From Owenia fusiformis (lineage: Eukaryota; Annelida; Polychaeta; Sabellida; Oweniidae), in the NCBI GenBank assembly GCA_903813345.2, contig CAIIXF020000011.1:35624166-35688165 (forward strand): DNA of 64,000 bases, given 5' to 3'. Of the stretch, positions 45,535-58,424 are shown piece by piece. How positions within the stretch are numbered: position 1 is the stretch's first letter; the number at the start of each line of letters is the position of its first letter. The notes beneath the pieces are model-generated. The model saw nothing but the letters and a program-made list of their open reading frames with translations, did no database searches and was not told the origin of the DNA. The translations under genes and the position numbers were made by a program.

Positions 45535-46165
45535 TGTGAATAATAGATCTAGTTCTCAGTTTTAAGTGCTAACTAGGCCACATCTATGAGAATATAATTC
45601 AAACCTTATCTTACATATCACGACACATTTGATTTGTTTTATTGGCATTTTACATTAATTTTGAAATCTCATTTTGGGAATTGTTAAAGGAAGTGCCATG
45701 TAGCATTTGTTCGTTTCGTAAATTGGTTTGACACATCGTTGTGAGCGGTGACGTCAGAATGACCTTTGACCTATATTTCGCTGAATGGCATGATCGGTGG
45801 AACAACTGGCAGAAAGTATACGTGAAGTAATCCATGAATAGTGTATGAAAGTGGAGATCAGTCGCTCTAAATCTAGAGTAATTATCAAGAGAAGATATAA
45901 AAGCACCCATCTGCTAATATTCTTCAAAAATTACGCATAGGTAAGTGAGTTATTCCATTTTTATTTTACATCACGTTTGCATCGCAGACAGACAGATCTT
46001 CTGATCTGAATCAATTTTATAATTTTCATCTCGCTAGGCTATTTCATTTCAATTATTGTCACTGGTCCATCTAATAGACCTATGCGATTTAAGGGTTGCC
46101 TGATACTCCCAGACAAGGGGGGGTGACTGGTCAAATTTTGTACAGGGGGTGCCGCTGAGACTTAA
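45535..46165. other. Intergenic stretch
   Basis: No gene or bounded repeat recognised. Confidence 0.35.
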
Positions 46166-46176
46166 AATTGTTGTTG

Positions 46177-48525
46177 TACCTTACTCAATTCGAGAGCCAT
46201 GTTAGATTTTGAAACTTATGGCTCTCAAGCGGAGAAGTGAACAGCTGATCATTAGTGACCTTTGAAATTGAATTAAGTCGATCCGCGGCTTACTTTTGGT
46301 CTCTAACTGTGTCTTACATCAGTATCATCAATCCATGTAAGTATTGGAGCGCTAGAGTACTTCTTTTTCGATCAAGACTTGTAAATTGTTCATCGAGTTA
46401 AAGTTTTACAGACCTATTTCCAATATGGCGGTTTGCTAGGTGCGAGATACGCAACGAACGAAATGAATTTTGAGAATTAGTTAGGTTCGGACAACCTCCG
46501 GAGATTTACGAAAATGTCCGAGCAGAAACCGCCATATTGGAATTTGGCAGTAAAACGATTCACTCGACTAACAATTACAAGTCTTGATCGAAAAAGAAGT
46601 ACTCCAGCGCTCCAATACTTACACGGATTGATGATACTGATGTAAGACACAGTTAGAGACCAAAAGTAAGCCGCGGATCGACTTAATTCGATTTCAAAGG
46701 TCACGATCATTGAGCTGTCCAAATATAAGCTATTATATCAAAATCCAAATAGCTTTCGCAGGAAGTAAGTTGTACCCATATCTAGGCTAGGGCCTAGGGA
46801 TTTTTTCTCTCTAAAAATGGACCCACATCTAGGGGTTTTCTTTCAAAAGTAGACCCAGTTCAAGGTATAATTTTACAAGACACACTTCTGGCTAAGGTGA
46901 GTAAGGATTTTTCAAAAATTTGACCCAGTTCTACACGCCCGGTGATCGTGAATATGGGACGGAGGGGGGGAGCAGGCAATTTCTGCTAGGAAATTCAACA
47001 AATCTGTAAGATTTATTTTTTCAAGTTTACTATTGAATTGCTAAATGGATAGGCGCACGGTATGGTAGAATATGTTAGGTTTTCTGGGATTTTTTCTGAA
47101 ACGATACGCATCTAAGGTATGAGATCTATTAAAAAAGGCGCAAGGCCATCAACAGGCACAAATCAACGTTTTTGCTATAAATCAAGCAACAATGGACTAC
47201 ACGACCTGTAATAAATACTTGTAAGTGATGTTATCATAACTAAATTAATGTTGTTGCTGAATTTATAAAATAAGTTTCCATACGTAAAATAAAAAATAAT
47301 CGAAAATAATTAAAATGGGACGGAGGGGGGGGATGGGACGGAGGGGGGGGAGTCATAATTCTATAAAGTGAAACAACTTCACACGAATTCTTGTATTTGA
47401 AAAATGAACTCATTAACTTAGTAAGAAACTGGATGATATACCACTGAAGACTGAAAAATGGGGACATTTGGAGTAAAAGGACTTAAAGTCGCGAAACATC
47501 TCTAATCATGTCTTATATACATATTGCTCCCCCCCTCCGTCCCCTCCCCCCCTCCGTCCCAAATTCATTATTTTCGATTATTTTTTATTTCACATATGGA
47601 AACTTATTTTATAAATTCAGCAACAACATTAATTTAGTTATGATAACAATTCAATAGTAAACTTACTCTTGAAAAAATAAATCTTCCAGATTTGTTGAAT
47701 TTCCTAGCAGAAATTGCCTGCTCCCCCCCTCCGTCCCATATTCACGATCACCGGGCGTGTTCTAGGGATTTTTTCATCAAAATGGGACCCATATCTAGGT
47801 TTTTTTCTTCAAAAATGGGACCCACATCTATTGATTTTTTCAGCGAAAAAGTTACCCTCTTTAGCCGCACGTCCCTAGACTATATCCTATTTAGTCAGTC
47901 TGTTGGATACATACTAGGCACGTTTTACTTCCTGCGAAAGCTATTTGGATTTTGATATAATAGCTTTCCCACGGAGCATTTGGACAGCTCAATGATCGTG
48001 ACCTTTGAAATCGAATTAAGTCGATCCGCGGCTTACTTTTGGTCTCTAACTGTGTCTTACATCAGTATCATCAATCCGTGTAAGTATTGGAGCGCTAGAG
48101 TACTTCTTTTTCGATCAAGACTTGTAATTGTTAGTCGAGTGAATCGTTTTACTGCCAAATTCCAATATGGCGGTTTCTGCTCGGACATTTTCGTAAATCT
48201 CCGGAGGTTGTCTGAACCTCACTAATTCTCAAAATTCATTTCGTTCGTTGCGTATCTCGCACCTAGCAAACCGCCATATTGGAAATAGGTCTGTAAAACT
48301 TTAACTCGATGAACAATTTACAAGTCTTGATCGAAAAAGAAGTACTCCAGCGCTCCAATACTTACACGGATTGATGATACTGATGTAAGACACAGTTAGA
48401 GACCAAAAGTAAGCCGCGGATCGACTTAATTCGATTTCAAAGGTCACTATTGATCAGCTGTTCACTTCTCCGTTTGAGAGCCATAAGTTTCAAAATCTAA
48501 CATGGCTCTCGAAGTGAGTAAGGCA
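46177..48525. mobile_element. 2.35-kb nested foldback element
   Basis: The outer arms 46,177-46,776 and 47,925-48,525 are inverted copies (TTACTCA, TTCGAGAGCCATGTTAG at the ends). Each arm is itself a ~470-bp palindrome, GACCTTTGAAAT...GGATCGACTTAATTCGATTT, centred near 46,470 and 48,230. The centre holds another inverted element at 46,934-47,757. Two ~70-bp segments flanking the inner element (AGGGATTTTTTC...ATGGGACCCA) are direct, not inverted. Twin 81-residue open frames in the arms are by-products. Confidence 0.8.
46934..47757. mobile_element. Inner inverted element within the foldback
   Basis: The ends CACGCCCGGTGATCGTGAAT and its complement are followed by GGGACGGAGG runs, GAAATTCAACAAATCTG and, further in, inverted GTTATCATAACTAAATTAATG. 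A homologous copy lies at 23,985-24,600 in gene C. Confidence 0.7.
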
Positions 48526-48529
48526 CGTT

Positions 48530-49205
48530 CCCATATAGCCAATATATGGAAGTACCCCCCCCCCCCCGGGAAATTTCCCCACATGCTAGACTCTATCTGT
48601 TGCAAGACTTATGTCTGGCACAACCATCACCATGTCATTTAGTGTTTTTAAGTTCCGCAAGGATCCTGGAATGACTGTGGCAATGTTTTATATAAACTAT
48701 AACTGTGGACATTCCTTTTGATTTTGATAATAAGGTGATATTTCTTACATCAGGTGATATATTCATCAAAATAATATATGAAACAGAAATATTTTCAATT
48801 CAATCCAATTCAATTTTCAGCTCAAATCCAATGTTTTTTCAAATAAAATATTAATGGGTTTTATATGTCTTTGCTTTATAATTTATTTACTTTGGGTGTA
48901 ACCAATAGGTCCAAGCCCTGAAATAAAATGCATGATTTGGAATACTCAAGCCAAATATATATTTGCCATTAGCACTGCTTTATTTCAGTACAAAGTGTGT
49001 CCAAGGTAGATTTGTACTCCTACTATTGCTTTTTATACAAATTGGGATACCTGATATATTGATCAGTATTGTATAACAATGGTTGCTGGGTTTTTATAAA
49101 ACATTCATTGAAATGAGATGTATTTAGTAGCCACAGTATTGTATGTGGTATCGATCAATACATTGTATGCACTACAACATAAGTTGTTAGCATAATAGCC
49201 ATGAT
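48530..49205. other. Intergenic stretch
   Basis: A poly-C run at ~48,555, then AT-rich DNA. No supported gene. Confidence 0.35.
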
Positions 49206-49208
49206 ACA

Positions 49209-49345
49209 GTAAAACCTGTTTAAGTGGAACATTTTTAGTTTTACTTAAGTGTTGGGGGGGGGGGGGTTCTACTTAAATACAGGTTTGATTTACATTAAGT
49301 CATGGGTCACAGGACTAAGAAAGGTGTTCCATTTGTTGGACTCTT
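49209..49345. mobile_element. CAGTAAAACCTGT-type repeat (copy 4)
   Basis: ACAGTAAAACCTGTTTAAGTGG start, with a poly-G run and GTTCTACTT / GGTGTTCCA motifs. Confidence 0.5.
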
Positions 49346-49410
49346 CTATTTTTACTGTTGACACTAATTAATCTATGCTTATGATCTGTACCATATCTAT
49401 GTGTAATCAG

Positions 49411-49494
49411 CCAGACTGCCAGTACCGCACCATCCACCCTAGTCCCTCCTACCCCAAGCAGACATTTTTAGAATCCTTCCAGTTTCCCATAAAG
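49411..49494 (+). CDS. Possible exon with weak C2-domain character, interrupted by repeat
   Basis: After an AG at 49,410 an open frame reads RTIHPSPSYPKQTFLESFQFPI, 28 codons. The F-x-E-x-F-x-FPI pattern after an R-T-I-x-P segment resembles strands of C2 domains. It stops at the edge of the GATATATATC element, whose TIR supplies a GT. On the far side (53,224 on) ILQFPDTIKCSLPG echoes the end of this peptide. Partner exons were not found, so it is weak. Confidence 0.22.
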
Positions 49495-52400
49495 GTGCAG
49501 GAATGGCTATATCGTCGTATAGCGATATATATCGTCTCTCAGAAGATATATTCGTGGAACTATCTCTTCCCATCCTCAAATCGAAATATATCCGATATAT
49601 ATCTCTGGGGTAGGATATATATCGAATATATCGTGTATATCGTGTATATCGTCATCCATAAATATAAGAACTTTTTAACAAACCTCTGTATTGAAGATAT
49701 ATATCTGATATATATCTTGAAGACAGGATATATATCGATTATAGCGTATATATCGTGTGTGTATCGCTCTATATCTAGGAAAGAGGATATATATCGTGTA
49801 TATCGTTATCATGTGTATATCGCTCTATATCTTGGGAAGAGGATATATATCGAATATATCGTGTATATCGTCATCCATAAATATAAGAACTTTTTAACAA
49901 ACTTCTGTATTGAAGATATATATCTGATATATATCTTGAAGACAGGATATATATCGATTATAGCGTATATATCGTGTGTGTATCGCTCTATATCTAGGAA
50001 AGAGGATATATATCGTGTATATCGTTATCATGTGTATATCGCTCTATATCTTGGGAAGAGGATATATATCGAATATATCGTGTATATCGTCATCCATAAA
50101 TATAAGAACTTTTTAACAAACCTCTGTATTGAAGATATATATCCGATATATATCTTGAAGACAGGATATATATAGATTTTAGCCTATATATCGCGTGTGT
50201 ATCGCTCTATATCTAGGAAAGAGGATATATATCGAATATATCGTGTATATCGTGCTTGATAAATATGGTATTCGATATATATCCTGTCTTCAAGATATAT
50301 CGGATATATATTCCCAGTTTACAATTTTGTTAAATCAGTTCTTATATTTTTCAAACATGATATACATGATATATTCGATATATATCCTCTTTCCAAGATA
50401 TAGAGCGATATACACACCATATTTACGATATATTCGATATATATCCTCTTTTCAAGATATTCAGGATTAGAGGGATGATATCAGGGATGATATTGATACC
50501 GGGTATATTACAATTTTTACATGTTTTCCAAAAAAATCATTTTCAAAATTTTTCAGTTTTTCACAAATTTTCATATTTTCAAAATTTTCATTTTTTCCAA
50601 ATTTTTCATTTTTTCCAAAAAATCGTGTATATCTTCGTTATGTATCTTGATATCAAGACAAATATCAAGTTGGTATCTTTTTTCACAAATTAGATTTATT
50701 TCCAAAAATTTATTTTTTTCCAAAAATGAGTTTGTAAATGAAACCCCCTCATTGAACTACATATTAAAGGCTCTTTTTGTTTGAATTTTATCTAACATAA
50801 CCTGTGAGGAAAATGTGTATTGATGGAAATGTAACTTGACTTCATTTCCAATGCCCACAAGGTTTCCCAATTTTTTCCTCAATCACAATAGGTCGAAAAT
50901 TGGTGATAAACTTTATGAATTTGTGAAAATCGTCATTCCTATGTAAACCAATTGAAAATGGTGGGTTCGGGGCAAATCTGATTTCAGGGTACCTAACCAG
51001 TAAAAGACTCACCTAAAATATTTTTATAATTATAGAAAATTGAATTGTCTACTTTTTGTACTCTAAGTGTTCAGTTTACTTTATGAATACTTAAGTAACA
51101 GAAAAATAATTTTGACTTTGAAGACCTATAACTTTTTAAAACTGAGGAAACATATCAAATTTTTATTAAACAAAGTAAGCAAATACAATTTTGGCCACCT
51201 AACTTGCATTTTTTGCATCTCAGATGGATAAATATTCTGTCATATGACTTGCGGCAAACTTACTATTTCCCATTGGTTTACATGGGATTGTCGATTTTCC
51301 AAAATTCATCAGATTTATCATCAATTTTCAACCTATTGCAATTGAGGAAGAATTGGGAACATTTGGAGGCATTGGAAATTAATTAAATTACATTCCCATC
51401 AATATTATAAGTATTTTCCTCGCAGGTAATGGAAATAGAAATTCAAACATAAAGAGGCTTTAACACGTAGTTCAATGAGGGAACTAAGATTGCCAAACTT
51501 ACGGAGGGGAGTGTATGTAACGTAAATATTTCTAAGATTCAATCCTTTTTTCTCTTATTCAACAGAAGATTTTGGGTAGATGTTGCTCTTGACCATGGTA
51601 TAAGGTCGTTATTCACCTGTCGGGATGATATGGGTAATATCCCTCGGATGATATCGATATTTCCCTCGGTCACTATAGCGTATGTATCGTTAGTATATCG
51701 CTCTATAGGATATATATCGAATATATCGTATATATCATGTGTATATCGGTCAATATCTTGAAAAGAGGATATGTATCGAATATATCGTGTATATCATTAG
51801 TTTATCGCTCTATATCTTGAAAAGAAGATATATATCGAATATAGCGTATATATCGTGTATATCGTCGTGTATAATTTTAAGAACTGATTCAACAAACCCT
51901 GTATTGGGGATATATATCCGATATATATCTTGAAGACAGGATATATATCAAATATAGCGTATATATCTTGTGTATATCGCTCTATATCTTGAAAAAGAGG
52001 ATATATATCGAATATATCGTGTATATCGTGTATATCGTCATGAATAATTTTAAGAACTGATTCAACAAACCCTGTATTGGGGATATATATCCGATATATA
52101 TCTTGAAGACAGGATATATATCAAATATAGCGTATATATCTTGTGTATATCGCTCTTTATCTTGAAAAGAGGATATATATCGAATATATCGTGTATATCG
52201 TGTATATCGTCGTGTATAATTTTAAGAACTGATTCAACAAACCCTGTATTGGGGATATATATCCGATATATATCTTGAAGACAGGATATATATCAAATAT
52301 AGCGTATATATCTTGTGTATATCGCTCTTTATCTTGAAAAGAGGATATATATCGAATATATCGTGTATATCGTGTATATCGTCGTGTATAATTTTAAGAA

Positions 52401-53223
52401 CTGATTCAACAAACCCTGTATTGGGGATATATATCCGATATATATCTTGAAGACAGGATATATATCAAATATAGCGTATATATCTTGTGTATATCGTTCT
52501 ATATCTTGAAAAGAGGATATATATCGAATATATCGTGTATATCGTGTATATCGTCATGGACAATTGTAAGAACCGACTTAACAATCTCTGTATTGGGGAT
52601 ATATATCCGATATATATCTTAAAAACAGGATATATATCGAATATAGCGTATATATCTTGTGTATATCGTTCTATATCTTGAAAATAGGATATATATCGAA
52701 TATATCGTGTATATCGTGTATATCGTCATGAATAACTTTAAGAACTGATTCAACAAACCCTATATTGGGGATATATATCCGATATATATCTTGAAGACAG
52801 GATATATATCAAATATAGCGTATATATCTTGTGTATATCGCTCTTTATCTTAAAAAGAGGATATATATCGAATATATCGTGTATATCGTATATATCGTCG
52901 TGTATAATTTTAAGAACTGATTCAACAAACCCTGTATTGGGGATATATATCCGATATATCTTGAAGACATGATATATATCGAATATAGCGTATATATCAT
53001 GTGTATATTGCTCTATATCTTGGCAAGAGGATACATATCGAATATAGCGTGTATATCGTCATGGGTAAATACTAGGGACATGATAAAATCTGGAGAAGTA
53101 TATCTGGCCAGATTTTATATAGCCTTATATATCGACGATATATATCGAATATATCACATGTAAGTCAATGAGAGGCAGTATAGCGATATATATCGCTATA
53201 CAACGATATAGCCATTCCTGCAC
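49494..53223. mobile_element. TIR-bounded GATATATATC satellite element, 3.7 kb
   Basis: GGTGCAGGAATGGCTATATC at 49,494 and its complement ending at ~53,223 bound the block. Left array: ~219-bp units at ~49,662, 49,880 and 50,099. Right array: ~172-bp units with GATTCAACAAACCCTG at 51,886, 52,059, 52,231, 52,403, 52,575, 52,747 and 52,919. Both share GATATATATC, CTTGAAGACAGGATATA and TATCGCTCTATATC. Between them a ~230-270-bp inverted pair (about 50,738-51,010 and 51,255-51,483). Long Tyr/Ile-rich frames are artefacts. Confidence 0.8.
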
Positions 53224-53224
53224 C

Positions 53225-55270
53225 ATTCTCCAGTTTCCAGACACTATCAAATGCTCTCTCCCTGGCAAGTAATATCAGTCTGCCTGAAATGCATGAAATG
53301 TCATCCTGACCGGCCATAAGCACAGAGCTATCCAATAGTGCAGCTACAGCATGATCAATTATTTAATATATGCATTATAAATGAACAAGAACAGGCAATA
53401 TCTAGAATACAAGTTTTAAGAGGCTTGTATCTAGGGAATGAATCTTCATGAACATAGCATTTAAGAAGGTCATCAATTCAGAGTTGTTGCTCGTCAAAAT
53501 AAACAAAAACATTCATTCATTCATATTAAAATCTAAGCAGTTTGCCAAACAATAATTTATTGGTGGATGAAGTCAAGTTTGGATTACATTACCTCCCTGT
53601 GTCTTATCTTTATTACTGTGATCACAATTTAAAATTATTACGTATATACATGATATACATTGTTTATTCTCGTTAAGCGTGATCATACTCTGACCACATG
53701 TGCAAATTATGGTCAATGACCAGATCAAGGTTCAAGTTTAAGGATATTGATTGAATGAATCAATAAATCTTAACCGAAATCTAAAGGAAAATATGGGTTA
53801 TAAACGATTACATCGAATCACCTGTTGTACTCATTCAGAGGGGTTTAGTCAAGATCAATAATTGCACTTGTGAGATATATAAGTTATGAAATATGTTAAC
53901 TTACAGTTACAAGTATTAAAAACTGTAAAGTGCAAGTGGCGATGACATATTGTTATACTCCAACTTTTTTGTGAACGATGGAAGGCATTCAGCAGTTCAT
54001 GTTTGGTGTTTGCAACAAATGGTAGGTGTTGACATTTTGCATGTTAATGCCTTGTTTATAGTTTAGCATCAGTTATTTTTATAAAAAGCTATAGCTGCCC
54101 AGTGTAAGTTATATTTTTGAAAGGAGGGAGGGGAAAATGTAATCATTAAATATTTTCGACAACTGAACATTGAAATACTGACCTGACCTGGTCACTAAAC
54201 CCTCAACCAGAATCTTTATTTTTAGAAGCAGCTGCATAGAATTCTGTCTTAAACTAAAACAATAAACATTCTACCTTATAACATATCAGACTTTTCACAA
54301 GCTGTTATATTATAGCTTTTTTGGAATTAGATTTTGAAATAAATACTAGTTACTTATAAAGGCAGAAAATGCAGTCCTTGTATTCTGATTATGTAATTGA
54401 ATTTTGATCTACTTTATCTGAGATTTATCTTTTATTCAAAGAGCATTATACAGCTGAAGCTCTCTTTTAAAGAAGCCAATACATTGAGTGATAAAAATCA
54501 AATTCTGGTAGAGACCGAGATTCTTACTGCACATTTTTACAGAGTATTTTGTTTGGAGTCTGCACTGCTATGTACATTCCTAAGCTGATTGCGGAGATAT
54601 TCAGATGTAGTCAAGATAGTCAAGATAGTCAAATAGCTGAATTCCTTCCAACTCAATGGTTCTATTATCAATGCAAATAGGCACTTCGGACTTCCCATGA
54701 GCATGTTAGAAGTTTTTGTTTTGAAATAAGATAATTTAATACAAATAGCTTGTTTTTGCGTATGCTCTGAGTTTTAGTTATAATCACACTAAGCTCTCTT
54801 TTGATAAGCAAAATCAACAAATGGGAATTATATTTTGCATGTAGAGTGAACATGGGGGCACTGGGTGTTCAAACTGGACTGACACATTTTCCCATAATTC
54901 TAAATAAGATCACATGGTGTGTTTTGGTCCAATCAGTTTGGCCTGAATAAGGTTTACCTGTGATCAACCCCACATGACCTTTGTATTGGCAGTGTTGCTT
55001 TAAAGTTTAAACAGCCCATATTATTATGGGGTGATTTCCCTGTCTCTGCATCATGAGTGTGAATCACAGGACTTATATACATATATAATTTTTATTGACA
55101 TATGATTGCATTAGTCAAAACTACTCACTAAAAGTACACTAGTATCTGTGTCCACACATGTGATAACAGTTCAGATTAGAAACTACATGTACACTCCCCT
55201 CCATAAGTTTGGCAACCACAAGTTTTGCTTTGAAAGTGTATCAAAGCTTGTCAATGTTTGGATCTTAATT
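53225..55270. other. Intergenic stretch
   Basis: AT-rich. A pearl-like scrap lies at ~53,930-54,055 (GTGGCGATGACATATTGT, GGTGTTGACATTTTGCATG). No gene supported on either strand. Confidence 0.4.
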
Positions 55271-55277
55271 TTGTTCC

Positions 55278-55788
55278 TTAACCTCTTGAATCCCAGGCTC
55301 TAAAACGGTTGAAACCAGAGAATTTTTCATTTTTGCCACCTTTTGACATTTAACTACATATAAATATACAACTTTAGATGCTCAACTTAGTAAAATCAGA
55401 CGGGGGAGATCATTTCTACACATTCTAACATAAGTCAGGGCTCTCGCCAGAATTGCGCAGCACCACACTCTATTTAGCTCCCTCCACACCCTATTGGCAA
55501 ATCATGGCTTTTCCCACAGTCTAAACTTGACAGAATATATAATAATAGCATGTAAAAAGGATAAAATATAACATAAAAATGATTTATCAAGAATGAACAG
55601 TTATTCTGAAGATGTTAGCACCACACCCTAAATATTTCCTGGTGAGAGTCCTGAAAGTTATGTGTAAATTGGATGAAAATTGTTCAAATAAGAGCAATTT
55701 TAGTGAAACATTTTCTCGTCACTCTGGGTTTCAAGGTCATTTCTGAGGTGACGAGATATCTCGTCACTGCAGGTAGTCAAGAGGTTAA
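55278..55788. mobile_element. piggyBac-like MITE (copy 2)
   Basis: TTAACCTCTTGA at the left and TCAAGAGGTTAA at the right, with TTAA at both borders. The interior (GTGACGAGATATCTCGTCAC, AAATAAGAGCAATTTTAGTGA) matches copy 1 at 16,324 in reverse orientation. Confidence 0.75.
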
Positions 55789-55789
55789 T

Positions 55790-57310
55790 TACAATAATTA
55801 AGAAATGTGACAAATTTGATGAATTTATTAATTTATTTCAATCACCAAACATAAACAGACATTGAAGACTATTCAAATAGGAACATCGGGATCTGATTTC
55901 TAAACTTATGGAGGGGGGTGTACATATGTAGCTACAATAGGTCTGGTAGCAAGCTATTGACTAATCTGGTAAAGTGTTATTACATTAATCTACTGCTCTA
56001 ATGGGAATAAGATTTATAGAAGAAGAGTGATTAATTTGCATTTAGGTAAGTGGATATCCAATACAATATAAAATGCATATAAATTTGACTTATTACCTGG
56101 GAAGTAAGGTTTTGGTGTGATAATTATTCAATGAGGTATTATCCTGAGAGGATAGATGAGTTGGGAGAGGGGGTGTATAATGGAATTTTCATGATAACTC
56201 TTTAATGAAATACACCTACATGTAGTAATATTTCAAAACTTGTTAAACAAATATTGGGCGAGGTTAACATCTGAAACAAAAAGTATATTCCTTATCCTGC
56301 TACATGCTAAATGTAATGATCAAATAATACTAATACCCTTTCCAAAAGTTTTATTAATTTGGTTCTTTGAAAGAGAGCTTCATCTTTATTCTTCACCCTT
56401 ATTTAGCACTAGCTCAGACACTCGGGGAAGATACATTTAAAATCAACAGCCATTTTTTCATATATTAATAAAGTACAAAAGATTTTATTTAAACATGTAG
56501 AGCAAGTGTCTCTTATTAGGTTTTATCGAGGCTTAGAATAAATTATGTGTCAGTCAATGCCGAGTTATGGCGCCATATCAGTTATAAGGTCGATGTGACA
56601 TTAGGTGATGTCAATGTTTCCTTAAAACTTGAATTCACTCATAAATTATTTCTAAAAGTAGTATTGTATATTAAGGAAAGTAAAAAACATGGTTGCTGGG
56701 TTATTAAAATCTACTTCAAGCTGTGACCTGGCACATACTTACTGGGTAGGGAATAAGTTATAGTAGGAGGGGGGGGGGTTGATGCAAGGTTGGGTAATGA
56801 GTTACTACATCATTGCATTAGTGTTTTAAGACATACAAAAGAAAAATATGAAATATGATAAAGTAAACAGTATTATTGTATATGTGTTTTGTTTGGCCAG
56901 CAACTACACTGATGGACACAGAAGAAGCTGTATTGACTCCTGAATGAAAAAGTAGTCTGTTGCAAACATTTAATGAGATAAATAGATATTAGCATATCCT
57001 AGACTGTTGAGATGGGTCAAAATCTCTTATAGATTTCAATTGCAAGGTCAAGAATAAAAACTTGAATTGCTGATAGATGATTCAACTCTTCTGATTTACA
57101 AGCCTCTTATCTATCAAATGGTATATCATAATGATCTGATTAGGCTCATATCAGTTATTGAATCATATATTTATTGTAGCTAATTTATTGAGATAAACTT
57201 TGAATAACCTGTCATTTTGACTCAGTTATTCACTAAAGTTACCGAGTTTTAAGGCTGGCCTATGAACTTCCATGCTTGGAACTTGAAGCTTCACAAAGTT
57301 TCAATGACCA
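55790..57310. other. Intergenic stretch
   Basis: AT-rich with a poly-G run near 56,768. A short frame after an AG at 56,900 is too short to call. Confidence 0.35.
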
Positions 57311-57316
57311 CTGGAA

Positions 57317-57455
57317 ACTGGAATACAGTGATACCTGTTTATGAGAACACCTCTCTTAGCCGAACACCTCTCAATGTGAACACTTTTTTCAAATTAGGTT
57401 CTAGTTGTGTTCCATGGGTTGCGTTGAGATTAGACAGGTTTTATTGTACCAAATT
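57317..57455. mobile_element. CAGTAAAACCTGT-type MITE (copy 5, both ends)
   Basis: Left ACAGTGATACCTGTTTAT and right ACAGGTTTTATTGT, with AACACCTCTC repeats inside. Confidence 0.6.
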
Positions 57456-58224
57456 TTAGGGCTCTTGTCAAAATGATTGGTTGTATTCCTCAAGGGTTTC
57501 ATTCAGTCCTCTCTGGGCCAATGATAATCGTGATCTTCTTTCATTACTCGATCAAGTCATTCTGAAAGGGTTGAAATTAATAGCAGGTTTTATTCGTTAA
57601 TGGTAAATCAATATAAATGTCTGATGCATTTGTCATTTCGTAATAGAAATTTTTGGATACTCTTCCCTATAGGCCCGGCAAGGTCATTTAATGATAATGA
57701 AATTATGACTGTAACATAAGTTAATTATTTTCCATTGCTTAAAAAATAAGTGCTACCCAGCCTTTTGTAACGGAATGTACTAAAAACCCTTCGACCTACG
57801 ACCCTTCGACCCTACGACTTACTGGGTGTCAAGAATTTTTGGAATATATTTTATTGAAAAACCCTTCGACCTCTGATTTCCCAGTCCAGTTTACTAAATG
57901 ATTACGTATAGTTCCAACTTGAGCTCCCTGTGCACGCAAATACGCATTTTACCTGGTAATTGTCAAGCAAAAATGTTTCAGTAGAAAAATTTCTAAAAAA
58001 GTTCGTCTACACAGCAAAAATGCGAACGCCGAAAAAAAACGTACGCATTTCGTTCGGGATTTTCACGCGAATTACGTATATGTCACGCATTGCGTTATTT
58101 TACTTTTTTACTAAAACTTGAAAAGTAGTTGAACGATTTTGAGATCAAAAGTTCGATGGGATTTGCTCCACCTCGCGTTGCTGTTATCTAGTTCTGAAAT
58201 GTTTCATATCGGAGTGGCTCCAGG

Positions 58225-58339
58225 ACCGACAATTTTGTCGGTACTGAAGACTGTCCAGGGGTATTTGCTGGGGTACCGACAATTGTCGGCACTCTATCGT
58301 CACCTAGTAGTGCCAGATAGAGAACCGACAATTGTCGGT
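58225..58339. repeat. Cluster of three ACCGACAA/TTGTCGGT palindromes
   Basis: Sites at 58,225-58,242 (2-bp spacer), 58,275-58,290 (one mismatch) and 58,324-58,339 (perfect 16 bp), spaced ~50 bp apart, with a half site at 58,374. Possibly protein-binding sites of the element. Confidence 0.7.
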
Positions 58340-58424
58340 ACGCAAGTGGCTGCTGCGTGTTTTTGCTAGAGAGCCGACAATTTCATAAATAAATCCACTA
58401 CGTTTACTTTTCGAAATAACCTCA

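Noticed and set aside
46477-48225. Two near-identical 81-residue frames (46,477-46,722 and 47,980-48,225)
   Set aside because: They sit in inverted copies of the same foldback module; identity reflects the repeat, not a gene.
49375-50175. 266-residue Tyr/Ile-rich frame
   Set aside because: Beyond 49,494 it reads the GATATATATC satellite; only the first 28 codons after 49,411 look protein-like.
56901-56945. Possible terminal exon (MDTEEAVLTPE then stop) after an AG at 56,900
   Set aside because: Too short, no partner exon identified; could be chance.
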